Positions 14,461 through 23,232 of a DNA stretch of 33,606 nt are shown here, piece after piece. Numbering within the stretch: position 1 is the first letter of the stretch; every line of letters starts with the position of its first letter. Origin of the DNA: Candidatus Woesebacteria bacterium (GTDB taxonomy: Bacteria; Patescibacteriota; Microgenomatia; UBA8517; UBA10165); NCBI GenBank assembly GCA_002686465.1, contig NZCP01000044.1:1-33606 (forward strand). Reading direction: 5' to 3'. The position numbers were made by a program, and so were the translations under genes. The notes under the pieces were generated by a model, which saw only the letters and a list, made by a program, of their open reading frames with translations, ran no database searches and was not told the DNA's origin.

Positions 14461-16875
14461 CTAGCTTGAAGCGTAGGCTGAAACCGCAGAAGAGCTTGGC
14501 AGGACGTTGTGGCTCCTAATCAACTTTCTAAAAGCCACCTTTAATACTTGGTCTAAATGATCAACAAAAACGAATTTTATGTCTTTTTTAACCTTTTCTG
14601 GAACCTCTTCCATGTCTTTTTTACAATCTCTTGGGAGAACAATAACTTTGAGTCCTGCTCTATGCGCAGCAATAACCTTTTCCTTCACTCCACCTATTTC
14701 TAAAACTCGCCCACGCAGCGTTATTTCTCCTGTCATAGCAACATCCTTCCTTACTTTAATATTTGCAAGGGCCGAGACAAGAGAAGTTGCCACAGCGATG
14801 CCTGCAGAAGGACCATCTTTCGGTACTGCCCCTTCAGGAACGTGGATGTGAACGTCCAAATTCTTCGAAAAGTCTTGGCGTAAACCTAGCTCTCTCCAGT
14901 GACTTTTAGCATAGGAAAAGGCAGCTTGGGCCGATTCCTTCATCACATCACCAAGTTGTCCGGTAAGAGCGAGCTTCCCTTTACCCGGCATTAGCGCAGT
15001 CTCAACAAATAATATCTCGCCCCCAACAGGAGTTACTGCCAAACCTGTTGCCATTCCAATTTCATCTTTTGCTTCCGCAAGAAGAGATCTAAATTGGCGC
15101 GGTCCCAAGAGACGATGAACATCTTCCTTTTTAACTTGTTTTTTAGCTCTTTTCCCCTCGGCAACAGACCTTGCAAGCTTTCGGCAAAGCGTTGCCATAT
15201 TTCGTTCAAGACTGCGTACTCCCGCTTCTCTGGTGTAATGATTAATAACTTCGCGCAGGGCCAAAGGAGTTAGCTCAATACCCTTATCCAGTCCATGGCT
15301 AGACAACTGTTTTTTCCAAAGGAAATTTCGTGCGATATGGTATTTGTCATCCTCCGTATACCCAGGAAAGCGTATTACTTCCATCCTGTCTCGCAATGCT
15401 GGTGGTATTGTATCTAGCATATTACCTGTGCAAATAAACATAACTTGAGAAAGGTCAAATGGTACCTCTAGATAATGATCTGAAAACTCTTTATTTTGTT
15501 CGGGGTCCAAGGCCTCAAGAAGAGCAGATGACGGGTCGCCTCGAAAATCGCTTCCTAGTTTGTCAATCTCGTCAAGCATAAAAACTGGGTTTTTGGTCCC
15601 CGCATTCTTAATCCCTTGAATAATCCGACCTGGAAGCGACCCGACATAAGTTCTTCTGTGACCACGGATCTCTGCCTCATCCCTAACTCCCCCGAGGGAA
15701 ACCCTAACAAATTTGCGACCAAGGGCCCGCGCAATAGAACGACCTATAGAAGTCTTTCCAACCCCTGGTGGTCCAACAAAGCAAAGAATTGTTGGGTGAC
15801 CGTCAGTAGGATGCGTGCTCTTCTTTCCCTTACCTTGCTTTGCCTTTAGGTGTAAAACTGCCAAGAATTCCAAAATTCTTTCTTTGGCTTTCTTAAGAGC
15901 GTAGTGGTCTGTATCAAGAACTTTGGCAGCATTTTTTATAGAAACATTATTAGGGCTTACTTTACTCCAAGGCAAATCAATCAGCCAATCAAGATAATTC
16001 CTAATCCAACCTCGTTCAGGATTGTGTGGAGGCATTTGTGCCAATCTTTCAACCTCTTTTATTGCCCTTTTGTGGACATCTTTCGACATCTCGGCTTTTT
16101 TAATCTTGCGACGTAGTTCTATTGTTTCTTCATCTCCATCTGCATCTTCACCCATTCCCTTTAACTCATCCTCTATAGTCTTCTGTCTTTCCCGCAACAT
16201 AGCCTTTTTAATCTGGTCCTCAAACCTCCGCTGTGTTTTGGTCGAAATTGTTTTTTCTATCTCTAAAATTCCAAGCTCGTGGGAGAGATATTCAGCAACT
16301 TTCTTAAGCCTTCTTTCAAGAGATAGATCCTCCAAAAGATCTTGTTTTTGCGCAGTCTTTACGTCAAGAAGGTATGCAATCTGATCAACAATCTCAGGAG
16401 CACCAGACCGTCTCGACAACAATCGCATAACGGTTTGTACGTCTGCTGGTTTACCTAATTGTACGGATTTCTCAAAGAGACTAAGTAGATGTTTCGCGGC
16501 GGCCTCTTCACGAGGTGAGGATTTTATATTTTCCTGTAGTTCTTCAACCTTTGCCACTAAAAAGGGTTCTTCGGAAATGACTTCTGTCAATTTAATCCTG
16601 GCCTCCCCGCGAATAAGAACGTGGACCTCCTTATCTGTTGGCATTAATTGCTGAATCGTTCCTAGAGTACCGACTTGATAGAGATCCCGACGGCTTGGAT
16701 CCGAAACCCTCGCATCTTTTTGAGTAAAGATCGCGATCAATCGATCGTTGGCGAAAGCACTGTTAGTAGCAGCCTTTGTCTTGGGGCGACCGAATGTTAA
16801 TACTGATTCAACTCGAGGAAAAACAACAGCTCCTCTTATTGCAACAGCCGGTATGCCTCGTTTTTTCAAATCCAT
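14461..16875 (-). CDS. lon: ATP-dependent protease La (Lon)
   Basis: Lon is a cytoplasmic AAA+ serine protease that degrades damaged and regulatory proteins. The 804-residue product has the N-terminal LAN substrate domain, a coiled-coil linker, an AAA+ module with Walker A GPPGVGKT (about residues 368-375) and Walker B MLDEID (about 433-438), and a C-terminal protease domain with catalytic Ser690 in PKDGPSAG and Lys731 in GGVKEK. A TTG at 16881 would add two residues; ATG 16875 is preferred. The promoter (16893-16922) is overlapped by a CIRCE-like inverted repeat, so heat-shock control by an HrcA-type repressor is inferred. The gene starts 55 bases after the L,D-transpeptidase stop. Confidence 0.97.
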   Translation of the reverse strand: MDLKKRGIPAVAIRGAVVFPRVESVLTFGRPKTKAATNSAFANDRLIAIFTQKDARVSDPSRRDLYQVGTLGTIQQLMPTDKEVHVLIRGEARIKLTEVISEEPFLVAKVEELQENIKSSPREEAAAKHLLSLFEKSVQLGKPADVQTVMRLLSRRSGAPEIVDQIAYLLDVKTAQKQDLLEDLSLERRLKKVAEYLSHELGILEIEKTISTKTQRRFEDQIKKAMLRERQKTIEDELKGMGEDADGDEETIELRRKIKKAEMSKDVHKRAIKEVERLAQMPPHNPERGWIRNYLDWLIDLPWSKVSPNNVSIKNAAKVLDTDHYALKKAKERILEFLAVLHLKAKQGKGKKSTHPTDGHPTILCFVGPPGVGKTSIGRSIARALGRKFVRVSLGGVRDEAEIRGHRRTYVGSLPGRIIQGIKNAGTKNPVFMLDEIDKLGSDFRGDPSSALLEALDPEQNKEFSDHYLEVPFDLSQVMFICTGNMLDTIPPALRDRMEVIRFPGYTEDDKYHIARNFLWKKQLSSHGLDKGIELTPLALREVINHYTREAGVRSLERNMATLCRKLARSVAEGKRAKKQVKKEDVHRLLGPRQFRSLLAEAKDEIGMATGLAVTPVGGEILFVETALMPGKGKLALTGQLGDVMKESAQAAFSYAKSHWRELGLRQDFSKNLDVHIHVPEGAVPKDGPSAGIAVATSLVSALANIKVRKDVAMTGEITLRGRVLEIGGVKEKVIAAHRAGLKVIVLPRDCKKDMEEVPEKVKKDIKFVFVDHLDQVLKVAFRKLIRSHNVLPSSSAVSAYASS

Positions 16876-16887
16876 CTTCAATATTCT

Positions 16888-16914
16888 TTAGCAGTCTAGC
16901 ATACTGACTGCTAG
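16888..16914. promoter_or_regulatory. CIRCE-like inverted repeat (putative HrcA operator) at lon
   Basis: TTAGCAGTC (16888-16896), a 9-base spacer, and GACTGCTAG (16906-16914) form an inverted repeat with the size, spacing and outer bases of CIRCE (TTAGCACTC-N9-GAGTGCTAA). The single change in each arm is symmetrical (C to G, G to C); the last base differs. It overlaps the -10 of the lon promoter, the normal position for a repressor site. Confidence 0.65.
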
Positions 16915-16922
16915 GGTGTCAA
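16893..16922 (-). promoter_or_regulatory. Promoter of lon
   Basis: On the minus strand a consensus -35 TTGACA (16917-16922) is followed after 18 bases by TAGACT (16893-16898) with TGC just upstream of it (extended -10). The leader to ATG 16875 is about 12 bases and has little Shine-Dalgarno character. Confidence 0.6.
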
Positions 16923-16930
16923 GCGGTTTT

Positions 16931-17650
16931 TTACTCATGTATCACAACTCTAGTTCCGGGGTTATCACCAGATGCACGAATCATATTCGTCCCCTCTGGA
17001 GTCACAGGGTTAGCCCAATAGTACAATTTCTCAGCCATCGGAGTCGGCAAGTTCACACAACCGTGACTCCTTTGTGTCCCAAAATCTTCATGCCAATAAG
17101 TACCATGAAGACTATACCCCCGCATTCCAGCGATCTCAGCATTTTCAAAAAACATAACATACGGAACATTGGGCAAATAATAATAGTAACTACCCTCACC
17201 ACCTTCCATTTTAGTCGCACGAAACTTAGACCAGATTCGGAACTCACCAGTCGGTGTAGGTGTATGTGGAAGTCCAGAAGATATAGACGTTGTAAGCAAA
17301 ACCTTATCTCCCTCACGAGCCATCAGCTTTTGATCCGAAAGGTCCACTTCAATCCAACGTTCTTCTCCTGATGCCACACCAAGAACAAAACTACTATCGC
17401 TTTCCGCCTTAAGTGAAGATGGTATTTGAGAGGGGACATCAATCTCTTCTCCCTCAAAAAATGCCGTCTTTTCCCCTTCTTGGAAAAGACCTGAAAATTC
17501 CTGGATTGTGCACCCGCTATAAGCAAGCTCTCCTTCAACATCTTGGGTCGTATGCCAGACAATAAAACCCGCAAAAAGAATCGCTACGGGGAGAATAAGT
17601 AAAAAAAGATTATTTGAGGCAGAAGACCGGGATGTTCTAACTTTGGGCAC
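16931..17650 (-). CDS. L,D-transpeptidase (YkuD domain), membrane anchored
   Basis: YkuD enzymes make 3-3 peptidoglycan crosslinks or attach proteins to the wall, acting outside the membrane. The 239-residue product has an N-terminal membrane anchor (about residues 14-33), a linker, and a YkuD domain that begins at WIEVDLSDQKL and ends with the active site SLHGTYWHEDFGTQRSHGC, in which His182, His196 and the nucleophile Cys198 are visible. The frame opens to a TTG at 17671, but GTG 17650 lies 7 bases after a -10 element inside the 3' end of uppP, so a leaderless start there is likely. It lies downstream of uppP and the sortase, consistent with a wall-building locus. Confidence 0.9.
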   Translation of the reverse strand: MPKVRTSRSSASNNLFLLILPVAILFAGFIVWHTTQDVEGELAYSGCTIQEFSGLFQEGEKTAFFEGEEIDVPSQIPSSLKAESDSSFVLGVASGEERWIEVDLSDQKLMAREGDKVLLTTSISSGLPHTPTPTGEFRIWSKFRATKMEGGEGSYYYYLPNVPYVMFFENAEIAGMRGYSLHGTYWHEDFGTQRSHGCVNLPTPMAEKLYYWANPVTPEGTNMIRASGDNPGTRVVIHE

Positions 17651-17657
17651 TACCCTA

Positions 17658-17687
17658 ATGCTAACGCGCAAGCACCAATGTTGTCAA
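17658..17687 (-). promoter_or_regulatory. Promoter of the L,D-transpeptidase gene
   Basis: On the minus strand TTGACA (17682-17687) and TAGCAT (17658-17663) are 18 bases apart. The -10 overlaps the uppP stop codon and ends 7 bases before GTG 17650. Confidence 0.5.
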
Positions 17688-18425
17688 TCCTGCAACCCAA
17701 CAATAAATAGCAAATATGCGAAATCGACGTTCCCGCAAAAGTTTCATCAGGATACCTATCGAAATATAGCCCACAACAAGGGCAGCCAACCAACCCGCAA
17801 AATAGCTAGAATAGCTAATACTACTTCCCGCATAATCAGTAAGCTGTAGTAGGATTGCCCCGCCTACTGCAGGAATAGATAGAAGGAAAGAAAAGGTTGC
17901 TGCCTCCGTCCTTGAAATTCCACAAAAGACCCCAGCAAAAATTGTGGATCCGGATCGGGAAATACCTGGAATGATAGCCAAAGCTTGAAAGACACCAACA
18001 ATCATTGCATCTTTCCATTTTAACTTCCCTTTGGATTTTGACTTTTCACTTTTCACTTTCAATTTTTTCCCATCTACTAGCCAATTCATTACTCCTGTAA
18101 AAAGAAGCGCTATGGCAACTAAGCGTGGATTTAAAAAAAGTGCCTCAAAGAAGTCTTTAAAGAAAAACCCTGCCAAACCCGCCGGAATACTACCAAGTAT
18201 TAATAGTATAATCATGCGGCTGTTCAAGCTAAGGATATTCTTCCTAAAATATACAACCACAGCCAATAGGGTCCCTCCATGGAGTATTACATCAAACAGT
18301 ACCCCAGGCTGAGAAAAGTTTGGAAGTAAACTTTGTGCGATTACTAAATGCCCAGATGAAGAAACTGGTAAAAACTCTGTTAGACCTTGGATAATCCCCA
18401 GAAATATGGCTTGCAAAAGGTCCAC
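17661..18425 (-). CDS. uppP: Undecaprenyl-diphosphatase UppP (BacA family)
   Basis: UppP recycles the lipid carrier by dephosphorylating undecaprenyl diphosphate at the membrane, which is needed for peptidoglycan and other wall polymers. The 254-residue product has about seven hydrophobic segments and both signature motifs: QGLTEFLPVSSSGHL near the N-terminus and PGISRSGSTI in the second half. The open frame runs upstream into the sortase gene; GTG 18425, 13 bases after the sortase stop, gives the usual family N-terminus (DLLQAIFLGIIQGLTEF). No clear ribosome binding site is present. It is the last gene of the sortase operon and is followed by the L,D-transpeptidase. Confidence 0.95.
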   Translation of the reverse strand: MDLLQAIFLGIIQGLTEFLPVSSSGHLVIAQSLLPNFSQPGVLFDVILHGGTLLAVVVYFRKNILSLNSRMIILLILGSIPAGLAGFFFKDFFEALFLNPRLVAIALLFTGVMNWLVDGKKLKVKSEKSKSKGKLKWKDAMIVGVFQALAIIPGISRSGSTIFAGVFCGISRTEAATFSFLLSIPAVGGAILLQLTDYAGSSISYSSYFAGWLAALVVGYISIGILMKLLRERRFRIFAIYCWVAGLTTLVLAR

Positions 18426-18438
18426 CGTAAAAATAAGT

Positions 18439-19215
18439 TTACAGCACTGGCTCTGCAACCACAATTGATCTCTTCCACGTCGTTCCTGGTGGCCAACAAG
18501 TTTGCAAAATTAGACGCTGTGACCCTTCTTTTGCATTAACAAGCCAGGAAATATCATCTGCGTCTACAACATGCTTTTCAGAAACCCTGTACTTGTAAAG
18601 TTTGTCCAAGAAGAAGATATAGATCTCATCATTATCCTCTGGAGAGAGCTCACGGAGAAGATAAAAAACAGCATTATATTGACTAATATTCCAAGGGGTA
18701 TTAGTTGAGTGGGCGAAAAGATAAGTTCCTCCTTCTGCCCCAGGAAAAGAAGACCCAGCTGCATGCGCAACACCTTCTGATAACGCATCCATATAGGCAT
18801 CTTGATCTCCCGGATCAACGTTTTCCAAAATTTTCGCCTTAGCACCAATCTTCGGGATGTAGACAGAGAAATTTGTATCAGAAATACCCCATTCTTGTGC
18901 AAGCCTTTGGGCAATTTCTCTATCCCGATCTTTTGAGTCTGCTAATACTTGGTCTACGAGCACCTGGTCTTCTTGGTGTGATCCACCCATCATCTGTTCC
19001 CACCTAAACGAAAGCTCTGCTGATACAATTGGGCGAAATGTAAAGATCAATCCAGCAAGTCCGGCAACAATAAACGCAGATCCAATTACACTCGCAAGCC
19101 GGCCAGTCCTAATTTTATCTATCCAAGACCTAGCAATCTCCTGGCTCGAGACAACAACCTCACCACGTTGGTTTTGCCATCCCGCATCATAGACAACACC
19201 ATGCCCTCTAATCAT
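18439..19215 (-). CDS. Sortase (class D/E-like cysteine transpeptidase)
   Basis: Sortases cleave LPXTG-type signals and join surface proteins to the wall or to each other. The 258-residue protein has an N-terminal cytoplasmic segment, a membrane helix (about residues 42-60), and a sortase domain with the catalytic His169 in LFAHST, the nucleophile Cys240 in LQTCWPPGTTWKR and Arg249 in the same block. The frame opens earlier, but ATG 19215 has GGAG at the right distance and overlaps the end of the upstream membrane-protein gene by 8 bases. Two candidate substrates lie nearby: the LPEAG protein (23233-23865) and the LPETG protein (24097-24507). Class assignment is uncertain; the sortase fold is not. 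Confidence 0.93.
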   Translation of the reverse strand: MIRGHGVVYDAGWQNQRGEVVVSSQEIARSWIDKIRTGRLASVIGSAFIVAGLAGLIFTFRPIVSAELSFRWEQMMGGSHQEDQVLVDQVLADSKDRDREIAQRLAQEWGISDTNFSVYIPKIGAKAKILENVDPGDQDAYMDALSEGVAHAAGSSFPGAEGGTYLFAHSTNTPWNISQYNAVFYLLRELSPEDNDEIYIFFLDKLYKYRVSEKHVVDADDISWLVNAKEGSQRLILQTCWPPGTTWKRSIVVAEPVL

Positions 19216-22123
19216 TTTTTCTCCGTAGTACCAATAGTAGTAGAAATCCGCCAGCCAGAATGAAACCTGCATATTCTAGGAGTTGCGGCCAGAAAATTAT
19301 CCTAATCTTACCACCCTCCCCCAATACCCACCCATTGGCCCAATTATTAACCAATACATGCTCATTAATCTTTTTTGGAATGAAACCATCCCATGTAAAA
19401 GCAATCCAACCTTTATGATACGCTTGTGATAAAACTAGTGTGGAATTTTCTTTTACTTCTATTTCGTAGTAGCTAGAATTAGGGTGATAAACATTGCCAG
19501 CCTCATGATAAATCGCCTCGCTCTGAGAATCACCACTGCGTAGAGCTAGCCCAACAAGAAACTGATAAGGAATCGGGTTGACCGTGACTTTTCCCACCTC
19601 ATTAACTGCTTTCTCGTCTCCAATCGATACATTGTCAAAATGTAAAGTGTATCCTAACCCATCCTCTTCCATTGGTGGCTGAACAAAATATGATGTAAAC
19701 ATCTTTGGACCTTTTGGCAAATATGTCTCTAGGTCTGCTCTCTGTGAGTTCAAATTCTCCATCCAAAGAAGAATAGGTCTTCCTGAAATATTTTTGCTCT
19801 CGACGTTTATAAGATAGGCAAATTTGTGGGGTAGATTTGGTAAGAAAAATGATTTTTCGCCACCTGCCTTTGAGGCATCATTTAACTCAGCACTGAAATA
19901 GCCATACACTTTAGGTACCTTAACTTGCAGCTCCCATCCGTCAAAATATATCTCCGGGTCTTTGTATTCAATCCCGCCTAGGTCACTTGGGTCAACCCAA
20001 ACCAATTGCTCTTGCCAACCTAAAGGAACGTCTAAGTGATATCCAGCCAAGTTTTCTGGAATAGTTTTCTTGAAAAGAAAATGATCATCTTTATCCTCAA
20101 TTTCGAATTCCAAATCCTCCTGTGTCTTACCAGTAAAAAGTGATCGGAAAGGATAGTAAGTAGTGGTAGGTAGTTGGTAGTGAGTAGTTGGATTAGAAAT
20201 GTATCCCCCACTTCCCTCAAATCCCACATCATAGTTATTCCATTTATATGCCGGTTCGATAACCGGAAGGTTTTCTGCCAAGAAAACAAAGTCACGAAGA
20301 GGTGTTTCAAGATCAACCTCATAAATTCTAATATGGCCAAATTCTTGAGAGAGGCTCACTTTGTTTGATTGAACTAGCATATCGGATAGTTCATCAAGAT
20401 AGGTAGTCTTTGCAGAGGAAGGATTAATGACACTTTCATCAACTAACAGCCATTGAATTTGATATTTTTCCAGAACGTTTTCAAATAAAGAAAGATTTTT
20501 GGAGTAGGTGGCGTACGAAATCTCCCAATAATAATTTTCATTGTAAGAAGACCAACGGTCAAATTCACGATCTAGTATTGGCTGACGTATTCCAAACCAT
20601 CTAAAACCGGCTCCCTCGTAACCCCATGTATGATATACCCAACCCCAAAAAGTGTGAACTGGAAACGGAGCCACTCTGCCGAACTCTTCTTTTTTTTCAA
20701 ACCTTTCAAATACACTAAAGTATTCCCTCGGAATCTCGGCCTTCATCGTAGAGCTCATTAAATTGCCAGAAAATGCTGGAAGCATATAGTAAAAAAGAGC
20801 AGCTAGAATAATAAATGGCACACAAAACACAACAAGTTTTCGTCTTCCTAACTTTTTGACCAAAAAGTTCAATGCTATAGCAAAATAAACCGCGTAAGAA
20901 AACATCAATAAAATAGAAAACTTTGTAAATGGGAAACGTAAAACCTCTCTAAAAAGGGGCGAGCTTTCTCGTAAAGAATGGAACAAACTACTGATGCCAG
21001 GAACATTATTGGAAATTGCAAGGAATGAAATTATGAAAACAGGTAAAACTGCAAGGCCATGTTTCCTTTTCTTTAGAAGAGAAAGGATAAGTCCAAAAAC
21101 CACAAGCAAGAAGACAGCATGCCCAACTAAAAGAACAGCCGGAGTTTGGAGATGAGAATCCCATTCGTCAAATAGATCAACAAACTCACCTCGCTCCGCG
21201 TCATAATCTCCCCAATCAAACAAAAAGTTCTTGAGAAGCGCTGTATCGGCAATAGTGCCAAACTTTTTTCCTGTCAGAAAGGCTTTGTCTGAAAATTGCG
21301 AGTGTATCTTAGACAGGCCAATATCCTGTCCGTTATTGACTACAAAGTAAACACTTGGCAACAGCCAAAAACTGTTAAGTGCTATAGTTGTCAGAACTAT
21401 CAACAGTCCACGATAAATATTCTTCTTTATCCTCCAAAAAGTTAAGACTCCAACGTACAGTAGCAAACCAATAAAATAAGCAAAGAAAAGTGTTGGCGTA
21501 TGTGCAATAGAGGTCGAGAAAACGGTTACAATAGAAAAAAGAAGTAAGTTTTTCTTCTTACCATCATTGATATATTGTGTGGCAAACAAAAATAACCAAG
21601 GGAGGGTAGCAAAATGGGTTGCAAACATCTCCAAAGGCACATAGTAGTGCTGCAAGACCCCAAGATTTAAAAAATAGACGAGAGATCCACCAAATGAGAC
21701 TATTTGTCGACGAGAAGTCGGGACAAACTGGAAGACTACTCTCTCTAGGAAAAAGTAAACTCCCAAAGTACCAAATATGATTGTTAAGAAAAAGTAGAAA
21801 TAGCGAAGGAAGGGATCTGATGAAAAAAGCGAGAGGAGATAGTAAAGAATTATCCTTGGCAGTTCGCTAGCATGGGCTTGTGATGCAACTGCACCAAGAC
21901 CTTGGTGTTCTTGCCAAACACCGAAGAAAATACGTTTAAAATAAAGTCCGAAATTAAACTCAGGATGCAGCGTGTCCCAACCAGAAAGCCAAGTTCCTGG
22001 TTGATAGTTAGTCCATGCCAAAAGAACACCGACAAGGGCCAAGGCCAGAACAAAACCTTTGCCTCTGATCTCACTCCATAACAACGGCAGCAATTTGGCG
22101 ACTAGTTTTTGTAAAGCTAACAC
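19208..22123 (-). CDS. Large GT-C-like polytopic membrane protein with C-terminal extracytoplasmic domain
   Basis: The 971-residue product begins with about eleven membrane segments (residues about 20-460). The first external loop contains SGWDTLHPEFNF and the segment QAHASELPRIILYYLLSL, reminiscent of GT-C arabinofuranosyltransferase or YfhO-like proteins. A long, aromatic-rich extracytoplasmic region of beta-type sequence follows (about 470-940), and a final membrane helix with an RRK end. The enzymatic role is not known; lipid-linked sugar transfer onto surface proteins or polymers is an inference from the fold class and the sortase neighbour. A TTG at 22144 opens the frame, but GTG 22123 is preferred because AAAGGA lies 7 bases upstream. 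It follows the Tat-protein stop by 24 bases and overlaps the sortase start. Confidence 0.72.
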   Translation of the reverse strand: MLALQKLVAKLLPLLWSEIRGKGFVLALALVGVLLAWTNYQPGTWLSGWDTLHPEFNFGLYFKRIFFGVWQEHQGLGAVASQAHASELPRIILYYLLSLFSSDPFLRYFYFFLTIIFGTLGVYFFLERVVFQFVPTSRRQIVSFGGSLVYFLNLGVLQHYYVPLEMFATHFATLPWLFLFATQYINDGKKKNLLLFSIVTVFSTSIAHTPTLFFAYFIGLLLYVGVLTFWRIKKNIYRGLLIVLTTIALNSFWLLPSVYFVVNNGQDIGLSKIHSQFSDKAFLTGKKFGTIADTALLKNFLFDWGDYDAERGEFVDLFDEWDSHLQTPAVLLVGHAVFLLVVFGLILSLLKKRKHGLAVLPVFIISFLAISNNVPGISSLFHSLRESSPLFREVLRFPFTKFSILLMFSYAVYFAIALNFLVKKLGRRKLVVFCVPFIILAALFYYMLPAFSGNLMSSTMKAEIPREYFSVFERFEKKEEFGRVAPFPVHTFWGWVYHTWGYEGAGFRWFGIRQPILDREFDRWSSYNENYYWEISYATYSKNLSLFENVLEKYQIQWLLVDESVINPSSAKTTYLDELSDMLVQSNKVSLSQEFGHIRIYEVDLETPLRDFVFLAENLPVIEPAYKWNNYDVGFEGSGGYISNPTTHYQLPTTTYYPFRSLFTGKTQEDLEFEIEDKDDHFLFKKTIPENLAGYHLDVPLGWQEQLVWVDPSDLGGIEYKDPEIYFDGWELQVKVPKVYGYFSAELNDASKAGGEKSFFLPNLPHKFAYLINVESKNISGRPILLWMENLNSQRADLETYLPKGPKMFTSYFVQPPMEEDGLGYTLHFDNVSIGDEKAVNEVGKVTVNPIPYQFLVGLALRSGDSQSEAIYHEAGNVYHPNSSYYEIEVKENSTLVLSQAYHKGWIAFTWDGFIPKKINEHVLVNNWANGWVLGEGGKIRIIFWPQLLEYAGFILAGGFLLLLVLRRKND

Positions 22124-22147
22124 AATTGTTTCCTTTGAAAACAAAAA

Positions 22148-23122
22148 CTAGTTTCGCCAGTTGCTGTAAACCTCTTCCCAGTCTTGTGTGCGATCTCCTT
22201 CTCGACCCTGAATTTGCCTAAGAACTGACAAAGCGTGGGTGTTAGTATCATAGTAGACCACAGTCAATTGGGCACATCCTTCTGCTCCACAATTCGTATC
22301 GCCGGAGTGACTCACCTCGACCTTTTCTAAGAACTGGTTCTGTGACACAAAGGCAATATTTGGCCTTTTCTTATCAGGAGGATAGACCGAAGCTTCAACA
22401 TGTCCAGCTACGTAGTTACTCAAGCTAACGGTTGTATTTCGATCTGTACCTTGCTTCCCATCCGGATACAACCCTCTTGAAACAAAAAGATAGTTATTGT
22501 TTTCGGCATACGGCAACTTAACCACTTTATCGCGAAGTTCAAGATCCATCTGGCCACCCGAGATCACAACAAATCCGCCTTCTGGTAAGTTTATAGAAGC
22601 ATCTGGACTATTAATAATTCCAGATCTATCTTTGTCGAACAAACCTCCTGGTTCGGCAAGAAAAGCTTCTGTACCTTTACTAATGGTGTTCTCAAAGATC
22701 TTGTCATTGCCTGTAAGAACTTCAACAAGCTTAGCAACTTCAACAACACTTCGATCTACCTGATCTGGAATGTCACCTTTAATCCTAACCTCCTGTCCTT
22801 CTGCAACCATCACCGAGACTACTTTTACCTCTGGTTTCTCGACTACAAGTGAAGCTTTTCTCTCAACTACAACCTCCCTGGGCTTCTCTTCGACTGCAGC
22901 TTCGGCTCTCTTCACACGGTCTACCCTGGCTGCTGCCATAGCTTCATGGGCTTCGCGCGGCAGATACGGATATCGACTCGCCCAGTAACTAACAGTTGTA
23001 GGATCCTCATCCTCGCCAGCATGAGCTCGAGGAACTTCTAACTTCCCCAAGGCTGCAGTTGCACCAAGACCAACCAAAAACGCTCTCCTGGTTAACTTTC
23101 CTAAAATATTTTCTTTTGCCAT
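22148..23122 (-). CDS. Tat-exported protein of unknown function with an EF-hand-like loop
   Basis: I do not recognise the family. The 324-residue product has a twin-arginine signal (LTRRAFLVGLG, Arg12-Arg13, hydrophobic stretch to about residue 25, likely cleavage after AHA near 35). A Lys/Glu/Val-rich linker follows, then a domain with DKDRSGIINSPD at 163-174, which has the spacing of a dockerin or EF-hand calcium loop (DxDxSGxIxxxD). The C-terminal part has a CGAEGC pair that could form a disulfide. ATG 23122 has a perfect Shine-Dalgarno AAGGAGGTGA. The 110 bases upstream are strongly structured. It lies between the LPEAG protein gene and the GT-C-like gene in one orientation, so a surface role is likely. 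Confidence 0.75.
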   Translation of the reverse strand: MAKENILGKLTRRAFLVGLGATAALGKLEVPRAHAGEDEDPTTVSYWASRYPYLPREAHEAMAAARVDRVKRAEAAVEEKPREVVVERKASLVVEKPEVKVVSVMVAEGQEVRIKGDIPDQVDRSVVEVAKLVEVLTGNDKIFENTISKGTEAFLAEPGGLFDKDRSGIINSPDASINLPEGGFVVISGGQMDLELRDKVVKLPYAENNNYLFVSRGLYPDGKQGTDRNTTVSLSNYVAGHVEASVYPPDKKRPNIAFVSQNQFLEKVEVSHSGDTNCGAEGCAQLTVVYYDTNTHALSVLRQIQGREGDRTQDWEEVYSNWRN

Positions 23123-23232
23123 CTATCTCACCTCCTTCAAGGTCGCCTCTGGCGACCGCAGTCCGCCGATAATCGCCCCTCAAGGCGTGTACGAATAGTA
23201 CGAGAAGCCTTGAGGCAAGATTGGGCGGGACA
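23123..23232 (-). ncRNA. Candidate structured RNA leader of the Tat-exported protein gene
   Basis: The intergenic region holds three nested or adjacent stems: GGTCGCC/GGCGACC with a 3-base loop (23141-23157), right before the Shine-Dalgarno site; a 9-base stem CCTCAAGGC/GCCTTGAGG (about 23178-23215) with an inner GTAC/GTAC hairpin; and an outer GTCCGCC/GGGCGGGAC pairing (about 23161-23231). There is no T-tract. It could be a riboswitch-like leader or an intercistronic processing element. It does not match a riboswitch class that I recognise. Confidence 0.45.
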
